The position numbers and the translations under genes were made by a program. From assembly GCA_001464815.1 (NCBI GenBank), contig LNDW01000017.1, positions 62,001 through 126,000 on the forward strand: 64,000 bases of DNA. Reading direction: 5' to 3'. Positions 7,064 to 16,156 of the stretch are shown here, one piece after another; the stretch's first letter is position 1, and every line of letters begins with the position of its first letter. The DNA comes from Betaproteobacteria bacterium Ga0077527 (GTDB lineage Bacteria > Pseudomonadota > Gammaproteobacteria > Burkholderiales > SG8-41). Under the pieces are notes generated by a model that was given only the letters and a program-made list of their open reading frames with translations, was not told the origin of the DNA and ran no database searches.

Positions 7064-9133
7064 ATGACCGAAGGTTTGATATTTGCGCTGGTCTGCGCCA
7101 TCGCCGCGCTGATCTATGGCGTGGTGTCGATCCAGTGGATCGTCGCCCAGCCCGACGGCAATGACCGCATGCGTGAAATCGCTGCCGCGATCCAGGCCGG
7201 CGCCAAGGCCTATCTGAACCGCCAGTACACCACCATCGGCATTGTCGGCGCCGTGCTCTTCGTGCTGATCTGGATCGCGCTCGGCGGCACCACCGCCGCC
7301 GCCTTCGCGGTCGGCGCCATCCTCTCCGGTGCCGCCGGCTACATCGGCATGAACGTTTCGGTGCGCGCCAATGTGCGCACTGCCGAAGCCGCGCGCAACG
7401 GCATCAACCCCGCACTCGACATCGCGTTCCGTGGCGGCGCCATCACCGGCATGCTGGTGGTTGGCCTCGGCCTGCTTGGCACCGTGCTGTTCTACTGGTA
7501 CCTGACCGGCAGCGCCGCCCCCGGCACCAAGATGAGCGACGTGGTCAAGCCGCTGATCGGGCTGGCCTTCGGTTCTTCGCTGATTTCCATCTTCGCCCGT
7601 CTCGGCGGCGGCATCTTCACCAAGGGCGCTGACGTCGGCGCCGACCTGGTGGGCAAGGTCGAAGCCGGCATTCCCGAAGACGATCCGCGCAACCCGGCGG
7701 TGATCGCCGACAACGTCGGTGACAACGTCGGCGACTGCGCCGGCATGGCCGCCGACCTGTTCGAGACCTACGCGGTGACCATCATCGCGACCATGGTGCT
7801 GGCGGCGCTGATGCTGCCAAAGCCCGAAGTCGTGCAGGGCGCGATCATGTATCCGCTGGTGCTGGGCGGTTTTGCCATCATCGCTTCGATCATCGGCGCC
7901 TTTTTCGTCAAGACCTCCGACGGCAAGAACATCATGGGCGCGCTCTACCGCGGCCTGATCGTCGCCGGCGTGCTGGCGCTGATCGCCTTCTACCCGATCA
8001 CCAGCTGGATGCTCGGTAACATCAGCGAGCATTATCCCCAGTTATCGGTGATGAAGCTCTATGGCAGCGCCGTCGTCGGCCTGGTGCTGACCGCCTTCCT
8101 GGTGTGGATCACCGAGTACTACACCGGCACCCAGTACGCGCCGGTGCGCCACGTTGCCGCAGCCTCGACCACCGGCCACGGCACCAACATCATCGCCGGC
8201 CTCGGCGTGTCGATGCGCTCCACTGCCTGGCCGGTGCTCGCAGTGTGCGTGGCGATCTACGTCGCCTACACCCTGGGCGGCCTCTACGGTATCGCCATTG
8301 CCGCGACCTCGATGCTGTCGATGGCCGGCATCATCGTCGCGCTCGACGCCTACGGCCCGATCACCGACAACGCCGGCGGCATCGCCGAAATGTCGGAAAT
8401 GCCGAAGTCGGTGCGTGACGTGACCGATCCACTGGACGCCGTGGGCAACACCACCAAGGCGGTCACCAAAGGCTACGCCATTGGCTCCGCCGGCCTGGCC
8501 GCGCTGGTGCTGTTCGCCGACTACACCCACAAGATCGAGGAAACCGGCCGCGTCGTGACATTCGACCTGTCGAACCCCGCGGTCATCATCGGCCTCTTTG
8601 CCGGTGGCCTGATCCCCTACCTGTTCGGCGCGATGGCGATGGAGGCTGTGGGCCGTGCCGCGGGTTCTGTTGTGGTTGAAGTGCGCCGCCAGTTCAAGGA
8701 AATCCCCGGCATCATGGAAGGCACCGCCAAGCCCGATTATTCGCGCGCGGTGGACATGCTGACCCGTTCCGCGATCAAGGAAATGATCGCGCCCTCGCTG
8801 CTGCCAGTGCTCGCCCCCGTTGCGGTGGCCCTGATCGTCGGCACGCTGATGGGCAAGGACGCCGGTGTGCAGGCCCTCGGCGGCATGCTGATGGGCACCA
8901 TCATCACCGGCCTGTTCGTCGCCATCTCCATGTGCACCGGCGGCGGCGCCTGGGACAATGCCAAGAAATACATCGAGGACGGCAACCACGGCGGCAAAGG
9001 CTCCGAAGCCCACAAGGCCGCGGTCACCGGTGACACCGTGGGTGATCCCTACAAGGACACCGCCGGTCCCGCGATCAACCCGCTGATCAAGATCATCAAC
9101 ATCGTTGCATTGCTGATCGTGCCGCTGCTCTAA
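7064..9133 (+). CDS. hppA: K+-independent H+-translocating pyrophosphatase
   Basis: Integral membrane enzyme that couples PPi hydrolysis to proton pumping (or makes PPi from the proton gradient). The 689-aa protein has about 16 hydrophobic segments. It carries the substrate loop [20 protein letters not shown] near residue 185 and the [16 protein letters not shown] block, plus a C-terminal [14 protein letters not shown] acidic motif. The GNTTKA sequence (Lys, not Ala) is the hallmark of the K+-independent subclass. AGGAGCA lies 7 bases before the ATG. A strong terminator follows. Together with the upstream PFK and the soluble ppa at 11.9 kb it suggests PPi is used as an energy currency. Confidence 0.95.
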   Translation: MTEGLIFALVCAIAALIYGVVSIQWIVAQPDGNDRMREIAAAIQAGAKAYLNRQYTTIGIVGAVLFVLIWIALGGTTAAAFAVGAILSGAAGYIGMNVSVRANVRTAEAARNGINPALDIAFRGGAITGMLVVGLGLLGTVLFYWYLTGSAAPGTKMSDVVKPLIGLAFGSSLISIFARLGGGIFTKGADVGADLVGKVEAGIPEDDPRNPAVIADNVGDNVGDCAGMAADLFETYAVTIIATMVLAALMLPKPEVVQGAIMYPLVLGGFAIIASIIGAFFVKTSDGKNIMGALYRGLIVAGVLALIAFYPITSWMLGNISEHYPQLSVMKLYGSAVVGLVLTAFLVWITEYYTGTQYAPVRHVAAASTTGHGTNIIAGLGVSMRSTAWPVLAVCVAIYVAYTLGGLYGIAIAATSMLSMAGIIVALDAYGPITDNAGGIAEMSEMPKSVRDVTDPLDAVGNTTKAVTKGYAIGSAGLAALVLFADYTHKIEETGRVVTFDLSNPAVIIGLFAGGLIPYLFGAMAMEAVGRAAGSVVVEVRRQFKEIPGIMEGTAKPDYSRAVDMLTRSAIKEMIAPSLLPVLAPVAVALIVGTLMGKDAGVQALGGMLMGTIITGLFVAISMCTGGGAWDNAKKYIEDGNHGGKGSEAHKAAVTGDTVGDPYKDTAGPAINPLIKIINIVALLIVPLL

Positions 9134-9153
9134 GCAGATCTCACTTCAGCAAA

Positions 9154-9188
9154 AGAACGGCCGGGCGAACCCCGGCCGTTCTTGTTTT
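9154..9188 (+). terminator. Intrinsic terminator of hppA
   Basis: AGAACGGCCGGG (9154-9165) and CCCGGCCGTTCT (9171-9182) form a perfect 12-bp stem with a 5-base loop, followed by TGTTTTT. Confidence 0.9.
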
Positions 9189-9207
9189 TGCAGAACCACT
9201 TCACATT

Positions 9208-9942
9208 TCAATACCGCGCGTCGGTCGAGGTGTCGCTGCCGGTCAGCGCGCGCAGCGTCTGCGAGGCGAACTCGCGATGCTGCAGCACGAACACCACCCA
9301 GGCGGTGGCGATCAGCATCAGGTAGGGATGCAGGAACCAGGTCATCGCCGCCAGCGCGAAGTAATAGCCGCGCAGTCCGTTGTTGAAGTTGGTGCCGGCA
9401 TAGGAGGTGATCGCGGCGATGCGGTTGACCTCGGCCGCATACTGCTCGGGGTTCTCCCTGGGCATCTTCGGTGCCGCGCCGATCAGCGTCGAGCAGAAAC
9501 CAAGCTGGCGGATCGCCCAGGAAAACTTGAAAAAAGCGTAGACGAAAATCAGCACCAGCAGCAGCATCTTGATCTCGAGCAGGCGCTGCGAGGCTTTCAC
9601 CGTGAATGGCAGGCCGGACACCACATCCATCGCCTGCTGGACATAACCGAGCAGCGCGATCAGCGCGCCCAGCACCAGCATCGTGGTCGATGCAAAGAAC
9701 TGCGAGCTGCGCGTCAGGTTGCGCATGATGTTGACGTCAACCATGCGGTTGTCGCGCTCGATCATGCGCAGCATCCAGTCGCGGCGGTAACGGTCCATCG
9801 TGCTGTGCAGCGAGGGGTGATGCCGCGCCCGCCACGATGCCAGCAGCGGGTAGCCGCTCCAGCAGACCATGAATACGACCAGTGCGGTGATGTCGAGCCA
9901 GGTCAGGCTCAGTTCGAAAAGCAAGCGCTCAAAGGACATCAC
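9208..9942 (-). CDS. DUF599-family membrane protein
   Basis: A 244-aa membrane protein resembling the DUF599/COG3821 family, whose function is not known. It begins MMSFERLLFELSLTWLDITA. Hydrophobic segments occur at about residues 13-33, 82-105, 130-150 and 205-225. Between the first two is a charged stretch rich in Arg and Asp (DRYRRDWMLRMIERDNRM), with the family's asparagine-containing VNIMRNLTRSS just after. It converges on hppA and shares that gene's terminator, whose stem works in both directions. Assignment rests on overall pattern. Confidence 0.75.
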   Translation of the reverse strand: MMSFERLLFELSLTWLDITALVVFMVCWSGYPLLASWRARHHPSLHSTMDRYRRDWMLRMIERDNRMVDVNIMRNLTRSSQFFASTTMLVLGALIALLGYVQQAMDVVSGLPFTVKASQRLLEIKMLLLVLIFVYAFFKFSWAIRQLGFCSTLIGAAPKMPRENPEQYAAEVNRIAAITSYAGTNFNNGLRGYYFALAAMTWFLHPYLMLIATAWVVFVLQHREFASQTLRALTGSDTSTDARY

Positions 9943-9981
9943 GAACCCCGCTTTCAGGGAAAACCGGATTAACAGGAAAAA

Positions 9982-11115
9982 TCACAGAAAAAGCATCAGC
10001 ACACCGGTGTAGCCATAAACCAGGTTGCGCGAAATTTCACCGTTGCCGAAAAATCCGGCGAGCGGCACGTCCCCCATCGCGGCCTCGATCATTTTCAGTT
10101 CCGCAGACTCGCCGCCGAGCAGGGCGCCGCCCCGGCCAAGGCAGGAAAAATACAGCGCGCCACGCGGTTTGGTGTAAAGCCCCTCGCGGATGCTGTCGAG
10201 CATGCGCTGCATGTCGCTGCGCGCCGACTCATGGTCGCGCCGGAAAAAACGCAGGCGCTGCCCCTTCTGCACCAGATCACCCACCGCAATCAGGCGGTTG
10301 GCGGGATCGATGCCGATCAGGTTGCGCACTACATAGTCCTCAATGTCGGCCCCGGTCACCGCCAGGCCGACAAAAATCTGCCCGCCCAGCTGCGACAGCT
10401 CTTCGTTGTCGCTGATGCCGACATCCTCGCGCAGCACCTCCAGCGCCGGACGGCCGTCGAGTTCGAGCACGATGTTGTTCTGCGCGCCGGTGATCCGGCG
10501 TGCCGCACCCAGAGGCGAACAACCCTGGGTGAGACGTGTGGCCACGGTCACGCCGTCGGAAAACGCCACCCCGGAAAGCGCACCAGCCGCCAGGCCGTTG
10601 GCATAGTTGCTGCAGCGCCGTCGTGAACTTGCCAGGCCACCGACCACAAAGCCGCTTTCGGTGAGGGTGGCAAGGGCCTGCACCTGCTTCGTGATGTCTG
10701 CCGACTGCGCATCACCGTGAACCACGGCAATACTCGGAGGGCCATCGCCACAACGCAACATCCCGGCGTTCGGGTGCCCGGCTTCGCTGCCAAACAGGCG
10801 GAAACTGTCCGGGGCAAAATTGCCGGCCAGCGTCACCAGCGCCGGCTGGTCCAGATACTCGATGCCGGTGGCACAGATGCCGATACCGACGCTGCCAGCC
10901 CAGTGCTCAACACCGGTCAACCGCCGCAACTCACCGGCAATCGCGGCAGAGTGGGAGGCAAAGTAATCGGTGACATAGAAAAACCCGAGATTGCCGGGTT
11001 GCTCACCAAGCTGGGCTGCGCACTGCGCGGCGAGCTGTCGCCAGTCACCGCCGCTGGCGTGGCCGAGGCGAAAGCGTTCGGTCACCACGGCCCCGCTAAA
11101 CCGGCAGACGGGCAT
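9982..11115 (-). CDS. FIST N/C-domain sensory protein
   Basis: Soluble protein with an N-terminal FIST domain (about residues 1-200) and a C-terminal FIST_C domain (about 210-375); the family is proposed to bind small ligands, possibly amino acids, in signalling. Typical features are FVVGGLASSRR, SGVAFSDGVTVATRLTQGC and the C-terminal PLAGFFGNGEI. I prefer the ATG at 11115 (MPVCRFSGAVV), since the track start at 11151 falls inside a REP-like palindrome. The upstream signal is weak, so the start is uncertain. No kinase or cyclase is adjacent. It faces away from the GST gene's promoter side and lies on the same strand. Confidence 0.82.
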   Translation of the reverse strand: MPVCRFSGAVVTERFRLGHASGGDWRQLAAQCAAQLGEQPGNLGFFYVTDYFASHSAAIAGELRRLTGVEHWAGSVGIGICATGIEYLDQPALVTLAGNFAPDSFRLFGSEAGHPNAGMLRCGDGPPSIAVVHGDAQSADITKQVQALATLTESGFVVGGLASSRRRCSNYANGLAAGALSGVAFSDGVTVATRLTQGCSPLGAARRITGAQNNIVLELDGRPALEVLREDVGISDNEELSQLGGQIFVGLAVTGADIEDYVVRNLIGIDPANRLIAVGDLVQKGQRLRFFRRDHESARSDMQRMLDSIREGLYTKPRGALYFSCLGRGGALLGGESAELKMIEAAMGDVPLAGFFGNGEISRNLVYGYTGVLMLFL

Positions 11116-11138
11116 CAGCCCGGCTGCGGCAGATATCT

Positions 11139-11174
11139 CCCCTCTCCCCATGGGAGAGGGGCCGGGGGTGAGGG
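11139..11174. repeat. REP-like palindrome with GC tail
   Basis: CCCCTCTCCC (11139-11148) and GGGAGAGGGG (11152-11161) form a 10-bp stem with loop CAT, followed by CCGGGGGTGAGGG. This CTCTCCC/GGGAGAG plus GGGGTGAGGG arrangement is a widespread intergenic repeat type in Proteobacteria. Confidence 0.7.
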
Positions 11175-11203
11175 AAAGGAATACCCGGCACTGCGAGGCT
11201 TTC

Positions 11204-11794
11204 TCAGACGCGCTTCACCCAGCCCGGCAGCGCCTCGACCCGCTTCACCCAGGCTGCAACCGAGGGATGCGCGGCGAGGTCAAAGCCGCCTTCGGGCGAC
11301 ACCGAGGTGTAGCAATAACAGGCGAGATCGGCGATGGTGGGCCGGCCGCAGGCGAGCCAGTCGTTGTTTTTCAGGCGGCCCTCCAGCACGGCAAGGCCGC
11401 TGCGGCCATACATGGCGTATTCCTCGTAATCGCCGATGGCGCGAATGCCGATCTTTTTGCCGCGCCCCCACTGCAGACCGTAATGCAGCTCGTTGTTCGA
11501 CAGCGCCAGCCACTGCTGGACTTCGGCCATGCCTGCGGCATCCGTCGGCAGCCACTGCTCGCCGCCGAACTTGCGTGCGAGATAGACCAGGCAGGCGGTC
11601 GAATCCCAGAACACCTGGTCGCCATCAACCAGCACCGGCACCTGGCCGCGCGGGTTGAGTTTGAGGAATTCCGGTGCCTTGTTCTCTTTTTTATCGGTAT
11701 CAAGAACGATGGTCTCGAAGGGCTGCTTCAGCATCGACAGCAGCAGGCGTACTTTCCAGGCATTGCCCGAGGTTGGGGTGATGTACAGTTTCAT
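11204..11794 (-). CDS. Glutathione S-transferase family protein
   Basis: A 196-aa cytosolic GST-like protein. I start at ATG 11794 (MKLYITPTSGNAWKVRLLLS); the track adds an unrelated N-terminal extension. Residues 1-80 form the thioredoxin-like domain with the glutathione-site LNPRGQVPVL and the following DSTACLVYLA. Residues 90-196 form the helical domain with the late GRPTIADLACYCY motif. Catalytic residue identity (Ser9 or Thr) cannot be fixed from sequence alone. The last residues duplicate a VKRVEALPGWVKRV phrase. Substrate unknown. Confidence 0.88.
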   Translation of the reverse strand: MKLYITPTSGNAWKVRLLLSMLKQPFETIVLDTDKKENKAPEFLKLNPRGQVPVLVDGDQVFWDSTACLVYLARKFGGEQWLPTDAAGMAEVQQWLALSNNELHYGLQWGRGKKIGIRAIGDYEEYAMYGRSGLAVLEGRLKNNDWLACGRPTIADLACYCYTSVSPEGGFDLAAHPSVAAWVKRVEALPGWVKRV

Positions 11795-11870
11795 GAGTGA
11801 ACTCCGCGTTTCCTGATGATGAACCCTGTTGATGAAATGCCACTGCGCAATGCTAGCACGCGGCACACCG

Positions 11871-11876
11871 TATAAT
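11871..11876 (+). promoter_or_regulatory. Probable -10 box of ppa
   Basis: Perfect TATAAT in ACCGTATAATGCCG, 24 bases before the ppa ATG. The -35 is not well conserved. Confidence 0.5.
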
Positions 11877-11899
11877 GCCGGCTCTCCCGGGGGCAAAAC

Positions 11900-12448
11900 A
11901 TGAATCTCGACCGCGTCAATTCCGGTTTCGACGTACCCAACGACTGCAACGTGATCATCGAGATTCCGATGCACGCCGAACCGATCAAGTACGAAATGGA
12001 AAAAAGCACCGGTGCGATGTTTGTCGACCGCTTCATGTCGACCGCGATGCGTTACCCCTGCAACTACGGCTATGTGCCGCACACACTGTCCGGCGACGGC
12101 GATCCGGTGGATGTGCTGGTGCTCTCGCCGGTGCCGCTGATCACCGGCGTGGTGGTGCGCTGCCGCCCGGTTGGCATGCTGAAAATGGAAGATGAAGCTG
12201 GAGACGACACCAAAATCCTCGCCGCGCCGATCGACAGGCTGACACCGCTGTATTCAAAGATACAGTCTCCACGCGACCTGACCCAGGGCACGCTGGCGCA
12301 GATCGCGCACTTTTTCGAGCACTACAAGGATCTTGAACCCGGCAAATGGGTCAAGGTCATCGGCTGGGTCGGCGCCGAGGAAGCCAAGAAGGAAATCCTT
12401 GATGGCGTCAAACGCTACGCCAAGGCGGCGAAAAAACCGAAGTTCTGA
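11900..12448 (+). CDS. ppa: Inorganic pyrophosphatase (family I)
   Basis: Soluble Mg-dependent enzyme that hydrolyses PPi to phosphate. The 182-aa protein has the family I pattern: [19 protein letters not shown], the [11 protein letters not shown] block near residue 55, and the metal-binding signature [10 protein letters not shown] near residues 68-77. Length is normal. Its stop TGA directly abuts the reverse-strand stop of nhaA. Having both a soluble PPase and an H+-PPase 5 kb apart means PPi can be either wasted as heat or conserved. Confidence 0.95.
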   Translation: MNLDRVNSGFDVPNDCNVIIEIPMHAEPIKYEMEKSTGAMFVDRFMSTAMRYPCNYGYVPHTLSGDGDPVDVLVLSPVPLITGVVVRCRPVGMLKMEDEAGDDTKILAAPIDRLTPLYSKIQSPRDLTQGTLAQIAHFFEHYKDLEPGKWVKVIGWVGAEEAKKEILDGVKRYAKAAKKPKF

Positions 12449-13654
12449 TCAGCCGCGGCGCAGGGCATGACGCAGCAGCGCCAAGCCCACCACCGCCGAG
12501 ATCGCAGAACCAAGCAGGATGCCGACCCGCTCATCCACCCCCAGCGTTGCCGACGTATCGCCGACAAAGGCCAGGCTGCCGATGAACAGGCTCATCGTGA
12601 AGCCAATGCCGCAGATGATCGACACCGCATAGAAACTTAGCCAGGTCGCGCCCTGCGGCAGCCTCGCGACACCCAAGGCAACCAGCACTCCGGCGCACAG
12701 CATGATGCCGATCTGCTTGCCCAGAAACAGGCCGGCAGCAATGCCCATCGTGACCGGGTGGCCGAGATCGGACCAGGACATGCCCTGAAAACTGACACCG
12801 GCGTTGGCCAGTGCAAACAGCGGCAGGATCGCGAACTGCACCGGCCCGTGCAGGTCGCCTTCAAGCTGGCGGGCGGGCGAAGGCGCATTACCGGTGCGCA
12901 GCGGAATCGTCATCGCCAGCAACACGCCGGCAATGGTGGCGTGAACCCCCGATTTGAGCACCGCTGCCCAGAGTATCAGTCCGACCAGCAGATAAGCCGA
13001 TATCCGGCGCACTCCTGCGACATTGAACACTACAAGGGTGAGCAGGGCCGCACCGGAGATGATCAACGTGAGCGCCGACGGCGTCGCGGAGTAGAACACC
13101 GCGATGATGATGATGGCTCCGATATCGTCGACGATGGCCACGGTGAGAAGGAATACCTTCAGCCCGCGGGGCACACGGTCTCCCAGCAGCGCGAGCACGC
13201 CCAGCGCAAAGGCAATGTCGGTGGCTGCGGGAATTGCCCAGCCACGCAGCGCGGTTTCGTCTCCGGCATTGAAGGCGGCGTAAATCAGCGCGGGCACGGC
13301 GATGCCGCCCAGCGCCGCGGCAGTGGGCAACAGCGCCTGGCGCAGGTCGGACAACTCGCCTTCAATCAGTTCGCGCTTGAGCTCAAGCCCGACCAGGAAA
13401 AAAAACATCGCCATCAAGCCGTCGTTGACCCACAGCAGCAGCGGCTTGTCGATGGAAAAGGCATCGATGCGCAGCGAAATCTGCGTCGAGAAAAAGCTGT
13501 GGTAGTTGGGCGCAAGCGTCGAGTTGGCGATCAGCATCGCCGCCACCGCGGCAATGAACAGCAGCACCCCTGGAGCGGCCTCCCCCGAAAGGAAATCCCG
13601 GACCCGGGCAAAGTGACCGTTGGGAAATGTTGGCGTTACCGGTTTTTTTTTCAT
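12449..13654 (-). CDS. nhaA: Na+/H+ antiporter NhaA
   Basis: Inner-membrane antiporter that expels Na+ in exchange for protons. I start at ATG 13654 (MKKKPVTPTFPNGHFARVRD), giving 401 aa. About 12 hydrophobic segments are visible. It contains ATDIAFALGVLALLG, matching the conserved Asp133 region of E. coli NhaA, and VAIVDDIGAIIIIAVFY, with the paired Asp163/Asp164 ion-binding residues. The C-terminal GIGFTMSLFIGSLAF is also typical. Convergent with ppa with no spacer (the two stops form TGATCA), so transcripts must overlap. Confidence 0.94.
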   Translation of the reverse strand: MKKKPVTPTFPNGHFARVRDFLSGEAAPGVLLFIAAVAAMLIANSTLAPNYHSFFSTQISLRIDAFSIDKPLLLWVNDGLMAMFFFLVGLELKRELIEGELSDLRQALLPTAAALGGIAVPALIYAAFNAGDETALRGWAIPAATDIAFALGVLALLGDRVPRGLKVFLLTVAIVDDIGAIIIIAVFYSATPSALTLIISGAALLTLVVFNVAGVRRISAYLLVGLILWAAVLKSGVHATIAGVLLAMTIPLRTGNAPSPARQLEGDLHGPVQFAILPLFALANAGVSFQGMSWSDLGHPVTMGIAAGLFLGKQIGIMLCAGVLVALGVARLPQGATWLSFYAVSIICGIGFTMSLFIGSLAFVGDTSATLGVDERVGILLGSAISAVVGLALLRHALRRG

Positions 13655-13748
13655 GATGGCGACCCGAAATCCGGTCTGATCATAACCCAATGAAACCACG
13701 GCCGGGCGCCGAAGCGGCCGGCCGTGGTCCGGACATCAACCCAGCGGA

Positions 13749-14714
13749 TCAGGGCTTGACGCGCTTCTGCCCCGGCCGCGTCACCCAAAGGCTCGCCAGA
13801 ATCGAGGCCAGCAGCACGATGCCGACCACTGACAGCGCGAAGCCGATGGGAATCTTGTAGATGTCGAGCAGCAGCATCTTGATGCCGATGAAGATCAGGA
13901 TGAAGGCCAGACCGTACTTCAGCAGGTGGAAGCGGTCGGCAAGGTCGGCAAGCATGAAATACATCGCGCGCAGGCCGAGAATCGCGAACACATTAGAGGT
14001 CAGCACGATGAAGGGATCAAGCGTCACGGCGAAAATCGCCGGAATGCTGTCCACCGCGAAGATCACGTCAGTGATGCCGATCATCACCATCACCACGAAC
14101 AACGGCGTGAACCAGCGCTTGCCGTCCTTGATGATGCTGAAGTTTTCCGCGTGATACTCGTTGGTAATCGGGATGTGCTTGCGCATGAAGCGCATCAGGG
14201 GGTTCTTTTCGAGATCGACCTCCGCCTCGGCCATCATCAGCATCTTGATGCCGGTGACCAGCAGGAACAGGCCGAAGATGTAGAGAATCCAGTGGAACTG
14301 GGCGATCAGCCATGCGCCGATCAGGATCATGATCGCGCGCAGCACTATGGCGCCGATGATGCCGAGTATCAGCACCCTGCGCTGATACTGGACGGGCACG
14401 CCGAAAAACGTGAACAGCATCAGGAACACGAAGATATTGTCAACCGCCAGCGATTTCTCGATCAGGTAGCCGGTAAAGAACTCCATCGAGGTTTCATTGG
14501 CGATTTCGCGGCCGTACTTGCCGTCGAGGTACCACCAAAGCAGGCCGTTGAAGATGAACGAAAGGACAATCCAGACGATCGACCAGCCGAGCGCCTCCTT
14601 GAAGGAGACTTTCGCGGCACCTTTGCGTTCGAGCACCAGCAGGTCGACGATGATCGCGACCACCACGAAGACGGCGAATGCCGTCCACATCCACCAGGTT
14701 CCGATACTTTCCAT
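13749..14714 (-). CDS. alx: TerC/Alx-family membrane protein, probable Mn2+ exporter
   Basis: A 321-aa inner-membrane protein of the TerC family. I start at ATG 14714 (MESIGTWWMWTAFAVF), with GGGGA upstream; the track extends further. About nine hydrophobic segments; EKSLAVDNIFVFLMLFTF and ITDVIFAVDSIPAIFAV carry the acidic residues conserved in TerC/Alx proteins. E. coli Alx exports manganese and is controlled by a yybP-ykoY riboswitch; the leader of this gene contains a matching element (14770-14890), which supports the Mn2+ role. Confidence 0.87.
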   Translation of the reverse strand: MESIGTWWMWTAFAVFVVVAIIVDLLVLERKGAAKVSFKEALGWSIVWIVLSFIFNGLLWWYLDGKYGREIANETSMEFFTGYLIEKSLAVDNIFVFLMLFTFFGVPVQYQRRVLILGIIGAIVLRAIMILIGAWLIAQFHWILYIFGLFLLVTGIKMLMMAEAEVDLEKNPLMRFMRKHIPITNEYHAENFSIIKDGKRWFTPLFVVMVMIGITDVIFAVDSIPAIFAVTLDPFIVLTSNVFAILGLRAMYFMLADLADRFHLLKYGLAFILIFIGIKMLLLDIYKIPIGFALSVVGIVLLASILASLWVTRPGQKRVKP

Positions 14715-14769
14715 TTTTATTCCCCTGCAGCAAAACAACCTTCGTCGTTATGCCGGCAAGGGTTTTCCG

Positions 14770-14890
14770 CAAAGGAACCTTCGCCAGCGCCTGGCGAAGG
14801 TCTTGCTCGGACCGGAATCTGTCCCCGCGTCCCGGAGGATGAATATCCCCGTAGTGACGAAACGCGGTTAGTGAGCTACTCCCCTTCGTA
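14770..14890 (-). promoter_or_regulatory. Probable yybP-ykoY (Mn2+) riboswitch upstream of alx
   Basis: On the minus strand the leader opens with AAGGGGAGTAGCTCACTA, matching the conserved GGGGAGUAGC start of yybP-ykoY RNAs. It ends with CAAGACCTTCGCCAG followed by CTGGCGAAGGT, an 11-bp stem with a 3-base loop (14777-14801), about 55 bases before the alx ATG. The element is correctly oriented for a TerC/Alx gene, a known target of this riboswitch class. Confidence 0.75.
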
Positions 14891-15194
14891 CAGCTTTTTG
14901 CTGCGTGGCCGCCTGGTCATCGACAGCAACCGGCCCCGCCCTGAATCGCCGCGCATTCTACCGTTCTTTGCGAACCCGGCAAGCATTATTTCCTGATCCC
15001 CGGAGCCATCCCTGTTCTGTTGATAACACCAGCCAACTTCCGTAAGCTCGGACTCCTTGTCGCATCCTCATTCGAAATAAACCACTTAAAACATAATAAA
15101 ATCAATTAGTTACTAAATACCTGCTTAATTAATACAGTGACTGCGGCCAATAGCCCCGGCACAGGTCTGACCACGAACATCATCAAGGAACCCC
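14891..15194. other. Divergent intergenic region alx-FAH
   Basis: About 300 bases without a gene between the riboswitch and the FAH-family gene. The right half is unusually A/T-rich (15075-15140) and holds one dispersed IHF-like element. Promoters for both directions are expected here; none is clear by eye. Confidence 0.5.
15085..15114 (-). repeat. Dispersed A/T-rich IHF-like element, copy 3
   Basis: AATCAATTAGTTA at 15100-15112 is an exact match to the IHF consensus WATCAANNNNTTR, with an A-rich flank (TTAAAACATAATAA) on its left. It lies 80 bases before the FAH-family start. Confidence 0.6.
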
Positions 15195-16142
15195 ATGCGT
15201 CTTGCCACCTATACCCTGCTCTCCGACCCCACCACCGTCCGCATCGGCGCCCGGCTCGACGGCCGCGTATTTGACCTCGTCGCCGGCGAACGTGCGATGA
15301 ACGACGGCAAGGCGATGATTCCGGGGTCGATGAAAGGCCTGCTCGCGCTTGGCGAACCCGGGATGGCCCGCGCCCGCGCCGTGCTCGAGTACGGCCGCAG
15401 CAAAGCCGCAGGACTGGATGAACGCATGCTTGCCGCCGAGGACAAGATCCGTTTCCTGCCGCCGGTGCCCGATGCCGACAAATTCCTCTGTGTCGGCAAG
15501 AATTACCGCACCCACCTTGAGGAACTGCGCAAGAACGACCTGATCAAGGAAATGCCCGGCGAGCCCACCGGCTTCATCAAGCTCAACTCCTGCCTCACCG
15601 GCCATGGCGCAGACGTGCCCCGCCGGGAAACGGTGAACCGCCTCGACTATGAGCCGGAACTGGTATTCGTGCTCGGCAGGGCGGCGCGCCATGCAAAACG
15701 CGAGGACGCAACAACCTACATCGCCGGCATCACCATCCTCAACGACCTGACCTGCCGCGATACGCAGAAGGCCGAAGTCGCCTCGGGCTCGCGCTTCTGG
15801 ACATCCAAGAACTCGCCCTCCTTCGGCCCGCTCGGCCCGTACATCATCACCATGGATGAAGTGCCCGATCCCTACAACATCTGGGTCACCTGCAGCGTCA
15901 ACGGCGTGCAGCGCATGCGCGTCAACACCAGCGACCAGATCTGGAAACTGCCGGACATCATTCCGCATTTCTCGCGCCTGCTCGACCTGCAGCCCGGCGA
16001 CATGTTCGCCACCGGCGCCCCCGGCGGCGTGGCCGTCGGCAAGGCTGATGCCGAATCGCTGTACCTGAAGCCCGGCGACGTCGTCGAATGCGCCTTCGAG
16101 GCTCCGGCCATGGTATTGCGCAACCGCATCGTCAATCCCTGA
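15195..16142 (+). CDS. Fumarylacetoacetate hydrolase-family protein
   Basis: A 315-aa enzyme of the FAH superfamily, which cleaves or decarboxylates carbon-carbon bonds of beta-keto acids using a divalent metal. The catalytic domain starts at about residue 95 (DKFLCVGKNYRTHLEEL). The metal-binding acidic residues appear in YEPELVFVLG (E-x-E) and in TILNDLTCRD; SKNSPSFGPLGP and GDMFATGAPGGVAVG are typical. Substrate cannot be told. A beta-propeller and a histidine phosphatase follow closely, with only 14 bases to the propeller's GTG start, suggesting an operon. Confidence 0.88.
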   Translation: MRLATYTLLSDPTTVRIGARLDGRVFDLVAGERAMNDGKAMIPGSMKGLLALGEPGMARARAVLEYGRSKAAGLDERMLAAEDKIRFLPPVPDADKFLCVGKNYRTHLEELRKNDLIKEMPGEPTGFIKLNSCLTGHGADVPRRETVNRLDYEPELVFVLGRAARHAKREDATTYIAGITILNDLTCRDTQKAEVASGSRFWTSKNSPSFGPLGPYIITMDEVPDPYNIWVTCSVNGVQRMRVNTSDQIWKLPDIIPHFSRLLDLQPGDMFATGAPGGVAVGKADAESLYLKPGDVVECAFEAPAMVLRNRIVNP

Positions 16143-16156
16143 TCAGCCCGGGCGCA

